Notes under the pieces: generated by a model
Told to the model about the DNA's origin: nothing
The model's input: only the letters and a program-made list of their open reading frames with translations
Database searches by the model: none
Source: Oreohelix idahoensis
Lineage: Eukaryota; Mollusca; Gastropoda; Stylommatophora; Oreohelicidae
Length of the DNA: 64,000 nt
Assembly: GCA_024509875.1 (NCBI GenBank)
Contig: JAMPIV010017775.1
Coordinates: 186,001 to 250,000 of the forward strand
Direction of reading: 5' to 3'
Made by a program: the position numbers and the translations under genes
In this document: positions 35,144-47,997 of the stretch, in pieces
Layout: the number at the start of each line of letters is the position of its first letter
Numbering within the stretch: the first letter of the stretch is position 1

Positions 35144-35678
35144 AGCCATATGTAGCTACTAAGGATTCAAAGCTAGAGAGGTATATGTCTATTTCTTCTG
35201 AAGCCTCAGAATAGACATCTAGTTTGAAGGATACTGCACTAGGTGCCACCACCTGAGTGATGCTTCCTCCCTAGCTATTTTGAGAACTGCCAGACTCGCC
35301 ATTGTTAGAACTAGAATACACTCTTCTTCCTTCGAGTTCCATTTCCTTCATTCTAGTAGCGTGGGCTCTGTCGGCCTCCTTTTCTTGGAATGCCCTCTCG
35401 TGTTCCTTTTCCGCTATTTCGGCCTCTTCTTTCTCCTTAGCGAATGCCCTTTCATTTTCTCTCTCTGCGGCTTCGTGTTCTGCTTTGGCTTTTTCGTGCT
35501 CTCTGGCCAGTTTTCTTTCCTGGCGCTCCACGGCTGTCTCTGCCTCCTTTTCCTCTTTATCTTTTTCTTTCTGTTCTCTCACCGAAGTAAGCACGAAGTC
35601 AGAAAGTCCTTTGGCTGAAAACCCTAGTTTGCGGCCTAGATTAAGGTAAAAGGCATGGAAGTTTTCGGACTCTGCCAT
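34431..35678 (-). pseudogene. gag of element C with SCAN-like domain and CCHC knuckle
   Basis: Starts ATG at 35678. The first ~110 residues form a Glu/Lys/Ala-rich coiled coil. Then follow a capsid N-terminal region (LRGSAYDVFLKMP near 35050), a SCAN-like helical region (WLKEMIVVEQFKDSL, RRFLAEHGAETLEQVV near 34700-34860) and a zinc knuckle C-x2-C-x4-H-x4-C (CKSCKTDTHFTSDC) near 34475-34515. A (CT)n microsatellite interrupts it at 35093-35140, and several stops occur. The vertebrate SCAN domain is known to derive from the capsid of Gmr1-like Ty3 elements, so this relic belongs to that neighbourhood. Confidence 0.85.
35093..35140 (+). repeat. (CT)n microsatellite inside gag relic
   Basis: About 24 uninterrupted CT repeats break the gag frame of element C. 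Confidence 0.97.
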
Positions 35679-36029
35679 TCTGAGCCAACAATATGTTTAC
35701 AAAGCTACCCAAATGCACAACAGCTACTAACACTAAACGCCAAATTACAACAATGAATTTCCTTCACCAAGTGAACTTCTTATTTCTTTAACTTTAGTTT
35801 ACAAGAAATTTGGTTTCTTTCAATAATTCAATTATTCTTTACACAGTTACTTTACTGTTATTTATGAATGCAATGTATGCTCAGTCTTACAATTAAACAC
35901 ACTCTTGACCCTATTCTTCCAGTAAATCTAAAAATTTATGTCAGTCAAGTCTAGGGGAATAACTTGACAAGTTCTATAATTCCGGCGCGTGTCGCTCAAC
36001 TGTGAATTATCACGCTTGTGCGACCGCGT

Positions 36030-36051
36030 TCAATCCCAAGTCGAGTCCCCA
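36030..36051 (-). promoter_or_regulatory. Primer-binding site of element C (tRNA-Pro-like)
   Basis: The minus strand reads TGGGGACTCGACTTGGGATT two bases inside the LTR. It resembles, with several mismatches, the tRNA-Pro complement used by many retroelements (TGGGGGCTCGTCCGGGAT). Primer identity is tentative. Confidence 0.55.
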
Positions 36052-36053
36052 AT

Positions 36054-38150
36054 TGTGATGGTATTACCTCCCATAATTTGCAGTAGTGGTCCAACAGTGG
36101 CCAGAAATCAAGAGTATCTATTATAGGCTTCCATGGAGTCTATCTTTACACAAGATTACTCTTGGCAGAAATGTAGATAGAAGAGTAGTAAAGCTTCTAT
36201 CACATGGGAGTCTTTACAAGATATTCAGATAAGCGAAAACAATGCTGGCTGCTGCTGAGCACGTTAATTCTGTCATCTGCCGACCACTTTTGTGAAGGAT
36301 TTAAGCACTTATTACTTTCAGCTCGTTTAAGCCCCCACCCCTGATTTACTCAGTGGAATTCTATTATTTTAGTAAAGCTCTGTTTAGAGTGTGTGTAGTA
36401 GTTGAACTGAGACAAACATGCAGTAACTTTAAAATGATTAAATCGAAGTTAAATTTTTAACATTACAGATGACAAAATTTAATAATCACTTTAGTTTTTA
36501 ACAGTTGGAAATAATTTGAATAGTTATGAGTCAAGAAAAGTTATCATCACAGTCTTTAGGGAATGTGAGATATTTCTAGAAGTTCAAGTGGCAGCATATA
36601 TTTGAACTTAGCTGCCAATGACGATTCTGCTCCTTCTTATGGGTTGGTTCATTTCACTCTGCTCGCGCTCGTCTCTGATCAAGGTTGTCGGGGGTAGCTT
36701 GTTTACCAGAAACGCTAAGGAGAGTCTACCACGTGCCTCCTTCATCTTAAAGCTTAGGCCATGGTTCCCTTCTTGTTCCAGAGATACTACTTTCTGCTGG
36801 TACCACCAATAACTATAGTAAAAGAATAGAACGAACGCTCTTCTGAGTATGGCGTTTTCCACCCCATAGTTATGGGTTCCTATCTTCCCATACCACCATC
36901 CCAATTACTCAGACTTTACCCTCGATGAGAATTAAATTTAATCCCTCGGGATAAACTTTCCTTTACATTTAAATAGAATAGCGTTAGCTTTACATGACAT
37001 TTAATTGAAAAGGGTAATAATACAGAAACAGTCTGTTTACAATTACATCTCCACTGATTGAAAAGTGTTCCCAGTATAAATTGAATACGTTTTCATTTAT
37101 GTTTTACGCTGATTGAAAAGTTTGAAACTTCCATTACTTTAAAATGAATATTGTTACATAGACATTTACACTGGTTTAAGCTTGAAAACTTACAGTACTT
37201 TTAAAGTGACTATGTTTATAGGGACATTTACACTGCTTTGAAAATGTAAGTATTTTACTTAGAATGTACATCATTTCTTTCATCTTTCCCTCCCTGCTCC
37301 ATATGGAACCTGGAACTATATATATGTATATGTGTGTGTGTGTGTTAGTTCACATGTTAGTAATGAAACATAGAAGGAAAAATGCACTACTTACGCCAAT
37401 CTTGGCTACAGACTTTCTGCTCAGATGAATAAAAGAGACGAGTCGGTCTCTTACACGCGTCTGTGGTGTCTTTATTTTGACAATAGATTTCCTCTCTGAC
37501 TCCGTATGTTTCTTCAGTTTCCTAGTCCCGGTGTTCCTTATTAAAATGCAGAGATTTCCTGTGCTTTGTAAGCCTTATTTGGTTCTCCAATAAAAGGTTC
37601 GGTCAAAAAAAGGAATTGTGAATTTAGTCTTCACTCTGGAGAGGTCTACTGTTGTCTTGGCGAGCGTAAAATTCACAGTGAAATAAAACTGCGAAATGGT
37701 CAGATTATATTCCTATCTTCCCACGCATTGTTGTTATGAATCTAATCAGAACGATCTAACCATTTCAAATAATGCAGATAGGGTTTGATATTTTCATAAT
37801 AATCCCACGTGAAATAAGTTGCGTGCCTGCAAAGGTCACGTATTTACCATATATGGACATCTGATGCCGTGCATACACTCTCACAGGCAGATCGGTAGAC
37901 ACACATGACAACATGGGTAAGCTGTAATACTTATTACTTTATTAGACAGTAATGTTGTCATAACAAGTCGGCCCGGAAGCGATTATGTCATACTTGTCTG
38001 CCCACATGTGTCACGCTGACAGTAATCTCGTTATCTGTCGTATGAGTACGCAAAAACTCAGTGTTTGTCCAGCTTGTTAACAAATGAGTCGCTTATCAGC
38101 GGTTTAATCTAAACACGTGGGCGGCTCATCTTATCTAGTTGCTTCTCGCA
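36054..38150 (-). repeat. 5' LTR of element C
   Basis: Inner end TGTGATGGTATTACC at 36054. Shares ordered blocks with 39378-41050 (GCAGTAGTGGTCC, CTTGGCAGA, TTTTGTGAAGGATT, TTAGCTGCCAATGA, TTCCAGAGATA). The outer end is not resolved. It includes a TA/TG microsatellite near 37318-37344. Confidence 0.65.
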
Positions 38151-39377
38151 GGCTGGGATAAACATTATCTGCATGGAGTGTCACAAATGTTTAAGCATAC
38201 AAACTTCTTGCTCCTTAGCCGACAATGAGAAGAAATTGGTACTTTTAAAAGTATACAAATAAAAATCAGTACAAAATACGTCTCTGATCCTGTCGGAGTG
38301 AAACCGAGATCGCGAAGAGGTCGTCCATTTCGCCACACTGTCCACAGCCTGTTTTAAAATTATCACTTGTAGAAAAAGTAGATCAATTTTGGGGCCTAGG
38401 TAAAACCGAAAAACTGGCTGGGATAGATTGAGTTAATCTCAAAATATGGCCAATGCCTACAGGAACGGGAAGTGAAACCCATAGTAATATAGTCGAGTAG
38501 AATGAAAGAGAAGCCAGAGAAGAAAATACGACCAAAAATGGACACAACAATATACACACATACTAAATGGAAGAAAAGACCAGTCGTGGTGATGTGCAGA
38601 TGTCGCTGACGAAGTACGCAGCTACCAGGTGGCAGAAAATAAATACAATGGTGCTGGACATTCAGTCCGTCATAAGGAAAGACAACCTAGTGCTAAAATC
38701 ATGCGATACTACAAACAAACAAAAAAGTGAGTTTTATCATCAGCATTACTGGACTTGGATATCGGAAGTTCCTAGAATGCTCAAAACTATTAAAGCAAGT
38801 AAGTAATCTAACGTTTATAAGCGCAACAATGGTAGTTGTCAGCCATCCAGCAGATACAACAGATTTTTATTTTATCCGCCCTCTCGGACTATATCACTGA
38901 CCCTTATTTAAGAATAGATGCACATACTTCTTCTTCTTCATCGTTCGCACTCAAGATTCTAAATTAAAGAAAAATAAAGGCTGTTGTCAGCTCAAGGTTC
39001 CTGCCGCTTGGGTCGAAAACCACCTCGTCGAGTCATATTAGCATCAGTCACCTTAAGGCGGTTAGAGTTTCACTTTGTTACGCGGCTTGCATCCCAGCGC
39101 ATCCGACTTCAGCATGCATTTATATGGTGGCTGCTTCCCTACCTTTTGGTTTTTTCTCGACTTCCTTGCAGTTCTGCGACACTATATGGCTGGTCTGTAC
39201 TTGACTGGTGACTACAAACATGCAGAAAACTTGAAACGACAAAAGTTAAGCAGCGATCTTGGCCGTAAGTCGGAAATAGCCATTTTTACATGCACATACG
39301 AAATCGAACGTTGCGACAACAGTCGTTTTCATCTGTTGACACAATCACAAACCTTCACAATATATACTTCTGCATTG
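38151..39377. other. Non-coding stretch
   Basis: No supported gene. A CTT-rich run near 38930 recalls the tails of the Jockey-like fragments but is too short to assign. Confidence 0.4.
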
Positions 39378-41050
39378 TGTCACGGGTTGCCTTCCCTTAG
39401 CTCTGCAGTAGTGGTCGACCAGTGGCCAAAACTTAAGAGTAACTGATGTGGGTCTTCAAAGGTGTCTACCTTTGCACAAGATTTCTCTTGGCAGAGTTGT
39501 AGATGGAAGGATAATGATGCTTCTACCTCCAAGGAGTTTCCACAAGATATTCAAAAAATGCTGCATTGGCTGAGCACGTTAACTCTAGTATCTGCCGTCA
39601 ACTTTTGTGAAGGATTATGTAATATAATTTAGGCTCGTACAAGCCCCCAGCTTAGTTAATTGTCCGAATTAGATGGACGGATAATGATGCTTCTATATCC
39701 AGAGAGTATTCACATGATATTCAGAAAAGCGAGAACAATGCTGCATTGCCTAAACACATTAACTCTAGTATCTGCCGTCAACTTTTTTGAAGGGTTATGT
39801 AATATAATTTTAGCTCTTACAAGTCCCCAGCTGTTAATTCAGCAAATTTCCTCTTGTTATTTTATAGCTCTGCTTACGTGTATTTAAGAAATAGTCTGAG
39901 ACATACGGATTTAGTACATTCAAAATGATTAAATCAACTTTAGATTTGTCTTTATACAACAAATTTAATAATCAATTATGTTTTCACAGTTTAAAAAAAA
40001 TGAATAATTATTTCACAAAAATGCTCATCATCAATGATGTTATGGAGGTTTGGGTTCACTTGGCAGCTTTTATGTTTCTACTTAGCTGCCAATGAGTTTG
40101 TCTGTTCTGCTCCAGCTGATGTTTGGGTCTTTGCAGATAGAGGATTGGATCACTCACGTCCCTGGTCAATGTTGTAGGGTGCAGCACGTTCCCACAAGCG
40201 TCATGGAGTGTCTACAAAGTTGGTCCCGCGTCTCTAAGACCCGTCTGATGATGGTGTCTAGCATCGACTTCAGGCCACTTATACCCTCATTTGTTCCAGA
40301 GATAGTACCCTCAACTGGTACCACCAAGCCAATCTTTAGGCTCACAGACTGCTGGCTCAGAGAAATAGTTTAAGGCAGCTTGACGATGCCTCTTACACGT
40401 GGTCTTGAGTGTTGTTATTTTAGCAATAAGGTCCCAGTTGTGACTTTGTGTCACATTTTCCTCAGATTCCGGTTTTTCGTGTTTAAATGGTAGCGTTTCC
40501 TGGGCTGCAAGTCCTCAATATGCTCCAACAAGGTCTGGCACTATTCTTAACTCTGGCAAGGTCTGGTTGTCTTCTCGGCGCGAGCTGAATTTTCACAGTG
40601 TTCGAAACTAAATAAAGTGTCAGGTTATATTGCCCCCTTCGTTTCTGGCACGTGTTGTTTACTATTAGACCTGGCACCAATCAGAAATGTGATTATTCCT
40701 ACATCTCGAATGCTGGCCAATAGTTTTAAAACCAGTGTTTTGGTGGGGTAATTCAAAGTATTTCCACTAGGAAATTTCTGTGCGTTAATGCAAAGGTCAT
40801 GTCTTCCAAATATGGAAAGAATACATCCGATCACTCTCTCGGCAATGTTAACTAATAACTTCTTACTTTTATCTCAAAAATATCTTCGTAATAATTCCGC
40901 TGGAAGCCTATTACGACATTCCGACTGTCAAGTACGTGTCTGTAATATGCCCGCAGACGGGTAATTTATCGCACAGCACGCCTTAGATAAACCCAACGCT
41001 CGGTCACTGACCGGCCCATCTGGGTTTTTACCTGTACCTAATCTTAGCAA
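39378..41050 (-). repeat. Solo-like LTR of element C family
   Basis: Starts TGTCACGGGTTGCC and matches the LTR at 36054 in ordered blocks, with no adjacent gag or pol. An internal duplication of about 140 bp is present (39520-39655 against 39683-39833, both with TCTAGTATCTGCCGTCAACT). The right end is estimated. Confidence 0.65.
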
Positions 41051-41321
41051 AGCGGAGAAGCTTAAAGCAAACATGACAAATTATCACCAATGACTTGAAA
41101 ATACCAAATATCTGCATGACAGTAGAGAAAGAAAAGTTCCGACCACGGAAATGGCACGTAATCAGTACTCACAACAAATGTAACTGACTACTGCCGGAGA
41201 GGAGAAGAGATCGACCCAATAATTGCGTCACATAATATTAGGCGTGTTACAAATTCACAAGAGCTCTTCTGTCCAGAATTTCTCAGGGTATTCAAAGTCA
41301 GCCTTCATTGGTTACAGCGGA

Positions 41322-41530
41322 GTTTCTTCTTCTTCGTACACTCTCAGACGTCTACTTGAATATTTTCAAAGAAAGCAGTGGTAAAACTTTTTGCATTTCC
41401 ATAGAGGATTTTTCCAGGAACAGTACGGGTAGCGGCCATATGTGCTTGTTCTGATTCTCATATATTTATCATCTTTGAAACATTCAGAAATCATTTGGTC
41501 AGTGCCACATTTACAATCATCGGTAGTTGC
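41322..41530 (-). pseudogene. Decayed C-terminal fragment of a Jockey/I-like LINE
   Basis: Second copy of the fragment at 19272-19500. It shares the CTTCTTCTTCGTACACTCTC end and a CKCGTDQM remnant of the zinc motif. More decayed than the first. Confidence 0.55.
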
Positions 41531-41569
41531 TTTCTTTAGCTTGTTGAATTACGGTATCCTAATATCATT

Positions 41570-42085
41570 GAATTGGGAAACATATGGAGATCAAGAGACA
41601 CCAAGTCCAACATGAAAATAAGAATCTTCAACTCAAATGTGAAGTCAGTCCTATTGTATGGCTCTGAGACATGGAGATCAACAAAAACAACAACCAAAAA
41701 GCTATGACTTTTATAAACGGGTGCTTGCGTAGAATAGAAGGACTGAAATGGTATGACAAAGTCACAAATGTGGAATTGATGACAAGAACCAGACAATTGG
41801 CAGTGGAACAAGAGCTGAGAAGAAGACGCTGGCGATGGATAGGACACACATTGCGGAAACCTGTTGATAGCATCACAATGCAGTCCTTGTTCTGGAATCC
41901 ACAGGGAAAGAGAGGCAGAGGTAGACCAAAAAACACACGGAGAAGAGAGCTGGATACAGAGATGCAAATGATGAGGAAAACATGGAAAGAACTTGAGCGG
42001 ATAGCACGGGACGTGGAAGACTTGGCATTTGTTTGTTGAAGGCCTATGCTCCTTGGGGAGCTAAAGGGTATTGATTGATTGAATA
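41570..42085 (+). pseudogene. LINE fragment, C-terminal domain (family of 26475-29043)
   Basis: Plus-strand 5'-truncated copy. It encodes FINGCLRRIEGLKWYDKVTN, RRRWRWIGHTLRKPVDSI and GRGRPKNTRRRELDTEMQMM. It ends with AAGGCCTATGCTCCTTGGGG and GGTATTGATTGATTG, the family's 3' tail. Confidence 0.87.
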
Positions 42086-44879
42086 TCCTCATCTGTTGTG
42101 GCCCGTGTGGAGTCTGAAAATTATCACTTGTTATCTTCTACTGATCTGGTAATATGCATTACAAGGAGTTCGAGATTATCCTTGCATTAGGCTCCCATTC
42201 AGATGCCTCCTACAAAGTGTGACGCTACACTGTAATTCTGACTTTTAACAGGCCCGATTCTGTGGTTCTATTTTGAATTTTCACCAGTTTTATTTTCTTC
42301 TGATCACGCGATTTTCCGTTGTTTACGGAAATCGCTATTTTCGGGCACGCTTTTTCACCATTTTATTTCTTCTCATTTGAATATATATCGTGTTTGGTAT
42401 TTTTTTTGAGTAGATAAATTAAATGGGTTCGTTTATGATGGTAGGTTTATTTTATTCTAGCATCAGTTTACTTTCTTCTGATTTTTCGCGATTCCCGTAG
42501 ATTCATTGTTTACGGAAGTCGTCATTTTCGGGCACTCCCGTTTGACGCGTCGGAAACACGCGGCCCTCACGTAATGTGACGCAATTTCCAGACACGCGCA
42601 GCTTGGGATATGCGTGGGAGAGGAATTCGCGTGGGTGTTTTCTCTTGTATATAATGAGACAGAAAACGGGGATTCGGTCTCTATGAAAAATAATTGCCTG
42701 GCCGTAGGACGTCGTAATTATCGTTCTCCACCGTGGGAAAAACAAACGATAATCGGTATGTAGCTATTTTATTAATCGTTTTACTTATTAGTAGGTTTTT
42801 CAGAAATTTCGTTTTACTTATTAGTGGGTTTTTCAGAAATTCGCCCTTAGGTAAAGATTAACTTTTCAGTTTTAAAATAAACGGTAGCGCCATTAATTAT
42901 TATCTTTGTAGAACGATGTAAACGTAAAAAGTGTGCATAAGTCTTTTTAGGATTTTTTGGCAGTAGATCGGAGAGTGTGAAGTTATGAGAGACACGTGTG
43001 CTCCTAATGGTAGAATATTGGGAAACCCCAATTTATTCCTGTATATTTTCTAATGTAAATTTATGGGGAAATCCCTGGTGTGTTCGTTAATTTTTCTGAG
43101 CCTTAAAAATGTGAGAAATATTGTCGGAGGGTTCAGATTTACGTTGTAAGTGAATTATACTGCTTAGGGGAGGAAACTATTCCTATAGCGAGATTTAATT
43201 TAATTTTGGAGCAAGCCGGGAAACCTCATGTGTAAATGTTAAAAAGGATTTCCCTATTTTTGTCAAGTTTGAACACGTGATCGGCCATGCGTAACGGCCA
43301 TGTAACGTGTCAGACGGGGTCGGGAGGTTTTGTTTATTTTACCTGGCAGATTTTAGTAGAAGGAGGGGGGATGAAGAGGCCACGTGGGATAGTGGTATTT
43401 CATGTATTGTGTGAAGAACGAGAGAAGGAGTGTGATTTTAGTGCCACGTGGGATAGTATTATGTATTGTTGTGTAGAACGAGAGAAAGGGGAGAAGAAGT
43501 GAGAATGAAGAGACACGTGTATAGAATTATTTTATGTATCGTATATGTTAGAGATAAGCGATTTTAGAGAAGGGTGTACATTAGACGCTGTTTTCTTTTA
43601 ATTTCAGCGAGTCTCGGCGAAACAGTGGGGAGCATAATTTTGTCAAATAAAATTATCCACGGCAAAAGACATATCTCAGGGTCAGTGTACTCGAGTATCG
43701 TCAGGAGCAAAAGAAAATTACCCTATGGTCTCTGGCAGTGAAGTCCCTATGCTTCAGCTGGAACAGGGTTTATTTATCATACAGCCGAGAGCATCGCTAT
43801 TATAGTCTCTAGCAACGGCAGGTGGCCGGGAGACTAGTTTCATTTTGTACAGCCTGAAATCAAGGCTGTGTTTTTTTCCTCTAACTCCGGAGCGGGTTAA
43901 AAGAGGGAAGCTATTCAGCAGCAGAGAAGTTTTGTCTACAGTTAATCGAGTCCCTCATGCTGGATATCCGAACATCGTCATCACCAAAATCAGGAACAGG
44001 TGACAGGGTTACCATACCTAGGTCCTGATAGAAATCAAGAGAAGAGCGTAACGGAGACGCCGCATCACCAGCCCTCGAGTGTTAGAGAGACACTGAGATC
44101 AAGAGAGAAAGGTAGAGAAGGAGGGAGAAAATAGACAGGACCAGTAGGGTCTGTTCAGTATCCATTTGAAGGATAGACACTGAGTCTGCGTTCGTAAAAA
44201 CCAAGTCTATTATTTTAGCAATTCTTGTGGTGTAGTTATCAGCGCATATCGCCTAACAAGTAGAAAGCTGTGTAGCGTTTCGTTGAGGAAGAGTCACCAG
44301 GACTAAGACAGTAGAAATTTATTAGTGTTAGAGAGTGGAGGCTAAAAGTTGACAGCCCCACCAAATTAGATTTGGTTTAAATCACTAACCATTTTTATTG
44401 TTCCTCAGCAGGGTGACAGAAAGAGCGAATGTGATTTGGGTTTTTTTTTTGTCTCTCATGTCTCTCAATTTAATTGTTACTTGTTTTCCAGGCCGTGCAA
44501 CAGTGCACGCTATCGACTGACTTGATGACGTAATATGCCATTTTATGTTTTCCTTGTATGTAAATAAATATATACATATATTATTTACTGGATCAGCTTC
44601 TATTCTTTACTATACTTACTCTATGTTGTCTGTATAGTGGTGTTTGTGGTCGTAATTATACACCTTATCTCCTTGTGTTTCAAGGCAGTCAGAGGTGGGG
44701 AGACTATAGCCATTTTTTTAGTCACGAAGAGGCAGGGGGAGATTCAAATCCTGGGTCTATCTCTTGAGCCAATAGTCTCACCTGTCCACAGGCATGTCAT
44801 TTTCCATCTAAATTCTATCTTCTCAGACTTTCTCATACTAGGGTCTTGCTTTCATTCAGGCACACTCTATAAAATTAAA
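42086..44879. other. 2.8-kb non-coding stretch with local duplications
   Basis: No supported protein. Visible structure: two diverged copies of a segment with TTTACGGAARTCG and TTTTCGGGCAC (42310-42350, 42505-42540); a ~37-bp duplication at 42779-42840; and five CACGTG hexamers within 42990-43520, three of them in a loose ~65-bp repeat. A TTTTAATTTCAG/C acceptor-like site near 43600 and AATAAA near 44563 could bound an exon, but nothing confirms transcription. Confidence 0.45.
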
Positions 44880-44979
44880 ACCACTTCGTGACACAAAGGA
44901 CTTCAAGATCTCTTACAGAGGTGGTTTCAATAGCAACATGTTTCGCCGCTTGTGCTCTGTCTTTGTAGTACCGTACTGA

Positions 44980-45370
44980 TTCTTGCGTGTACTGTATGCT
45001 CAGGACAGTAACTTTTGTTTTATTTGATGTAAAACTAAGTGCAGTCTGCCTAACATTACCGATTTTTATTATTTTTATCTTTGTTTTCATCCCCTATTTT
45101 ATGATTTAGTTGCTGTGATCTTATCATCAAAGTATACTTAATTTGTCTTGTATCTGGTTGCGGTTATGGGACAGAAAAGCCAGGCCACCTACAAAATCTG
45201 GATGGTCAAAATAAACAGAACCAAGACGTTACAGACTTGCATAAATAGTATAGCTAGACCACTAATGCAAAGAACCGGAAACATACCTTTGGGAGATGTC
45301 CGGAAAATACACTATCGTTGGGATAGGACACACAGTCAGAAAACCATATGATAACATTAAAAGACAAGAC
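44980..45370. pseudogene. Two opposed LINE scraps
   Basis: The left piece matches the minus-strand LINE at 27180-27235 (GGTTATGG.ACAGAA.AGCCA). The right piece in plus orientation resembles the GWDRTHSQ/RWIGHTLRK C-terminal region. Both are too decayed to reconstruct a frame. Confidence 0.5.
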
Positions 45371-45374
45371 TTGT

Positions 45375-46147
45375 TGTCATAAAATTAACCATGATACAAC
45401 GTTAAAATATCTCCAATGATACAACGTAGGGATAAAAACTAATGCGTAAGCTACTAGAATACATGATCGCCCACGCCGCGGGTCATCACCCGCCATGGAA
45501 ATTAAATTGTTAGACGTGAAGGCAAAACGTTACCCTTGGAACGGGATGAGAACGAAGATCAAAAGGAAAAAATATGACTGAACGCGTGCTTGAAACTAGC
45601 AAGCAAAAGTCATAAGAAGCTGCTAGAATGCTGTTTTTCATATCAGCGAGCGACTACATTGAAACAAAAAATGACCCTAATTTTCAAAAAACTGTAGCCT
45701 TGAGACTCAAGTGCTAAAATCTAGTTGGAATGAAAAAGACGGGATGGGATGGTGAACTGTGGCTAAAAATAACTTTAAAGGCAAAATTGTGTAGGGGAAG
45801 GCGGAGTTGGTTCATAAAACAAGTGTGTTTTTTGTGAAACGGAAGTAGAGACAGACGGACCAACAGACAATAATGCATACTTGACTGAGGTATGACTGAA
45901 ATGACTTTTTGGTAGGAGGTTTGAATTTGAAAAGAAAAAGGCGGTGATTGGCCATAGATGAATATATTATCGGCGCTCAGACGCGCATTTTTGCCATTCG
46001 TCATAAGTTGTCCTAGTAGACACAGTGAATTATTTAGTGGTGTAATTCCCAGAAGCTAATTGAAATATTTAGAGGGACGCCATACTAAAGCCAGCAGCTC
46101 AGCTGAGTTTTGCTAGCAATTAACTGTGTCCTATATTCATAATTCTG
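45375..46147 (+). repeat. Non-coding repeat family E, copy 2
   Basis: Matches 29046-30119 but lacks about 300 bp, including the G-run block. Same ends (TGTCATAAAATTAAC and TATTCATAATTCTG). Confidence 0.75.
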
Positions 46148-46351
46148 GTAAGACTGAAAGTATTTCGTTGTATATTTTAATATTTGTTTAATGTTTCGAG
46201 TGATTTGATACTGCCATATCAAAATCTATCCCTTACAACAAGTAAGGATTTGCTCTAGACCCCCCGCCCCAGTTCAGGGTCTAGAGACAAATAAAATACA
46301 TAAACTCCAGCAAGGATTATGAAAGACAGATCAAGTGTTGAGATCAGTGGA

Positions 46352-46799
46352 TGTTGAAGGCGATCTTCTCTGTTGTTCTGGAATATTCAATTTGACAACA
46401 ATGTTCCATATAATGTCAATAAAGTGGTTATAAATTCTGGCCATGTTAGTTGAGTTCTTATATGGTTTCATTCAAGATTTTCATCGTGTCAATTGGTGTT
46501 GCTTTACGCGAATGCGGGGTGGGGTAGAAAAACGTGTGAGCAAACATTTGAAAGTTGCAATTATATTGAACTTGTAATTCCATTGACGTGATAAGTCGGT
46601 TCATTTGAGTCCGTACATTTAATTCACAGTTATATACACATGATGATCAATTCAATAGGGGTAGAGCGTAAGTCCATATAAGTCATGCATAAATTAATTA
46701 ACAACGTAGACTGCTGGTTATGTGTCAATGTCCGTTATGAGGATACAATGCAGTATTGTCGTCAGAACATCACAGCTATATTGCACGAGCAGATAGACA
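46352..46799 (-). repeat. 3' LTR of element B
   Basis: The plus strand begins TGTTGAAGGCGATC and ends AGATAGACA. Identity with the other LTR extends six more bases (TGGCTA), which leaves the exact end uncertain. No good polypurine tract is visible beside it. Confidence 0.82.
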
Positions 46800-47511
46800 T
46801 GGCTAATTATTAAGGTTCTAATGTAACGCGATGTTATGAGAGAAGAAAAAGACAAAATAAGTGAGAAGAAATAGAAAGAAATTCGAATATAAGTTTTAAC
46901 TTAATTGTGTGTGTTAAGTGTTAGTGAATAATAACTATCTAATTTAACTAACTAAATAATGTATAGGTACATTAAAAAAAAAATTATTAATCTAATACTT
47001 GTGTGAGATTTATTTTCTCTTTTCATAATTTCTTCTTTTAGTATTTCGTTCTCTTTTTTGTTCTTTCATTTCATTTTTTTCTCACATTTCATTTTATTGA
47101 TAATAATTCAATTAAGAAGTTAAGTTAACTAGTTAATTAGTATAGGATATGATGATCCATCCGTAGTCTTGATCCTGATGAATTCTTTTAGGCAAAAATG
47201 TTCAAACGTTTACGTTGGAAAGAAATGTCATTTATCCTAGCATCCAAGAATTAAGTGCACCTAGGATAATAAGTTCGACTTGTCGTCAGATATTGTTCCA
47301 TGATTGATCAATGATATTCGTATATCGTGTATGGACATTAGACGAAGTTCGAATGTCAGTATATATACCTTGATTGTCTTGTAGTTCAATTCTGTGATGC
47401 ATATAGTGTATATAAAGTTTAAATTGAAGGCAAGGTTAGTTCCTTTATAGTTGATACTTCGTTCAATCCAATGTAGTGCTGATTGAAATAGTTTAAGAGT
47501 GTCAATGTTGA

Positions 47512-47997
47512 TTATTCGTCGTCAATAGGATTACGTGACAATGCATCTGCCACACAATTTTCAGTGCCAGGAATATGTTCAATGGAGAATTCAAATGGCT
47601 GTAGGATGATTGAATATCTGGCGAGTTTCTGGCTTTTATGATTCGATCGACGCAAGGATGCTACAGCACGTTGGTCCGTCTGTATGGTGAAGGGAGCACC
47701 GAGCAAGAATTTTTCAAGTTTGGTTATTGCCCAGATCACAGATAAAAGTTCCTTGTCGACTGTTGAATACTTCGTTTCTGCCGGCTTCAGCTTTCTTGAT
47801 ATGTATAAGGTAGGATGTAGAATGCCATCATGGTTCTGGAGCAGGCATGCACCAATGCCGTAGTTACTAGCATCTGTTCGTAAGAAAAATCTTTTGGAAG
47901 CATCGGGAAGTCTTAAAATTGGTTCATGCGAGAACAAATTTATAATTTTGTTGAAAGTTTCATTGCATGTACCAGTCCATGTCACCTTCACCGGCAT
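47512..47997 (-). CDS. RNase H domain of element B
   Basis: C-terminal part of the RT polyprotein, displaced by a one-base difference in a short A run near 48003. Signatures: LRTDASNYGIGACLLQ (catalytic Asp), TVDKELLSVIWA (Glu), IQTDQRAV (Asp), and ENCVADALSR with the last Asp. It degrades the RNA strand of the RNA-DNA hybrid during reverse transcription. It ends at a normal stop with no integrase downstream. The apparent start Met is within the polyprotein and is unlikely to be a true initiation site. Confidence 0.9.
   Translation of the reverse strand: MPVKVTWTGTCNETFNKIINLFSHEPILRLPDASKRFFLRTDASNYGIGACLLQNHDGILHPTLYISRKLKPAETKYSTVDKELLSVIWAITKLEKFLLGAPFTIQTDQRAVASLRRSNHKSQKLARYSIILQPFEFSIEHIPGTENCVADALSRNPIDDE

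Larger units (their letters stand above)
34132..38150 (-). mobile_element. Collapsed Ty3-type element C (SCAN-like gag)
   Basis: Minus-strand relic. The 5' LTR starts at 36054 on its inner side, with a primer-binding site next to it. A broken gag covers 34431-35678. The left LTR piece (34132-34275) matches the start of the 36054 LTR and then runs directly into gag-side sequence, so protease, RT, RNase H and integrase are deleted. The right end near 38150 is an estimate from similarity to 39378-41050. Confidence 0.75.

Noticed and set aside
42503..42745. 80-codon ORF in an otherwise empty region
   Set aside because: No recognisable motif, no supporting context, length expected by chance.
43590..44580. 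Possible exon bounded by an acceptor-like site and AATAAA
   Set aside because: No coding capacity, donor or conserved partner visible; kept only as a note in the regional entry.
46340..46360. Target duplication for element B
   Set aside because: The bases outside the two LTRs (GTGGA and TGGCT) do not match, so no duplication is claimed.
46800..46900. Purine-rich plus-strand run near the 3' LTR of element B as its polypurine tract
   Set aside because: It is on the wrong strand for a minus-strand element and not adjacent to the LTR.
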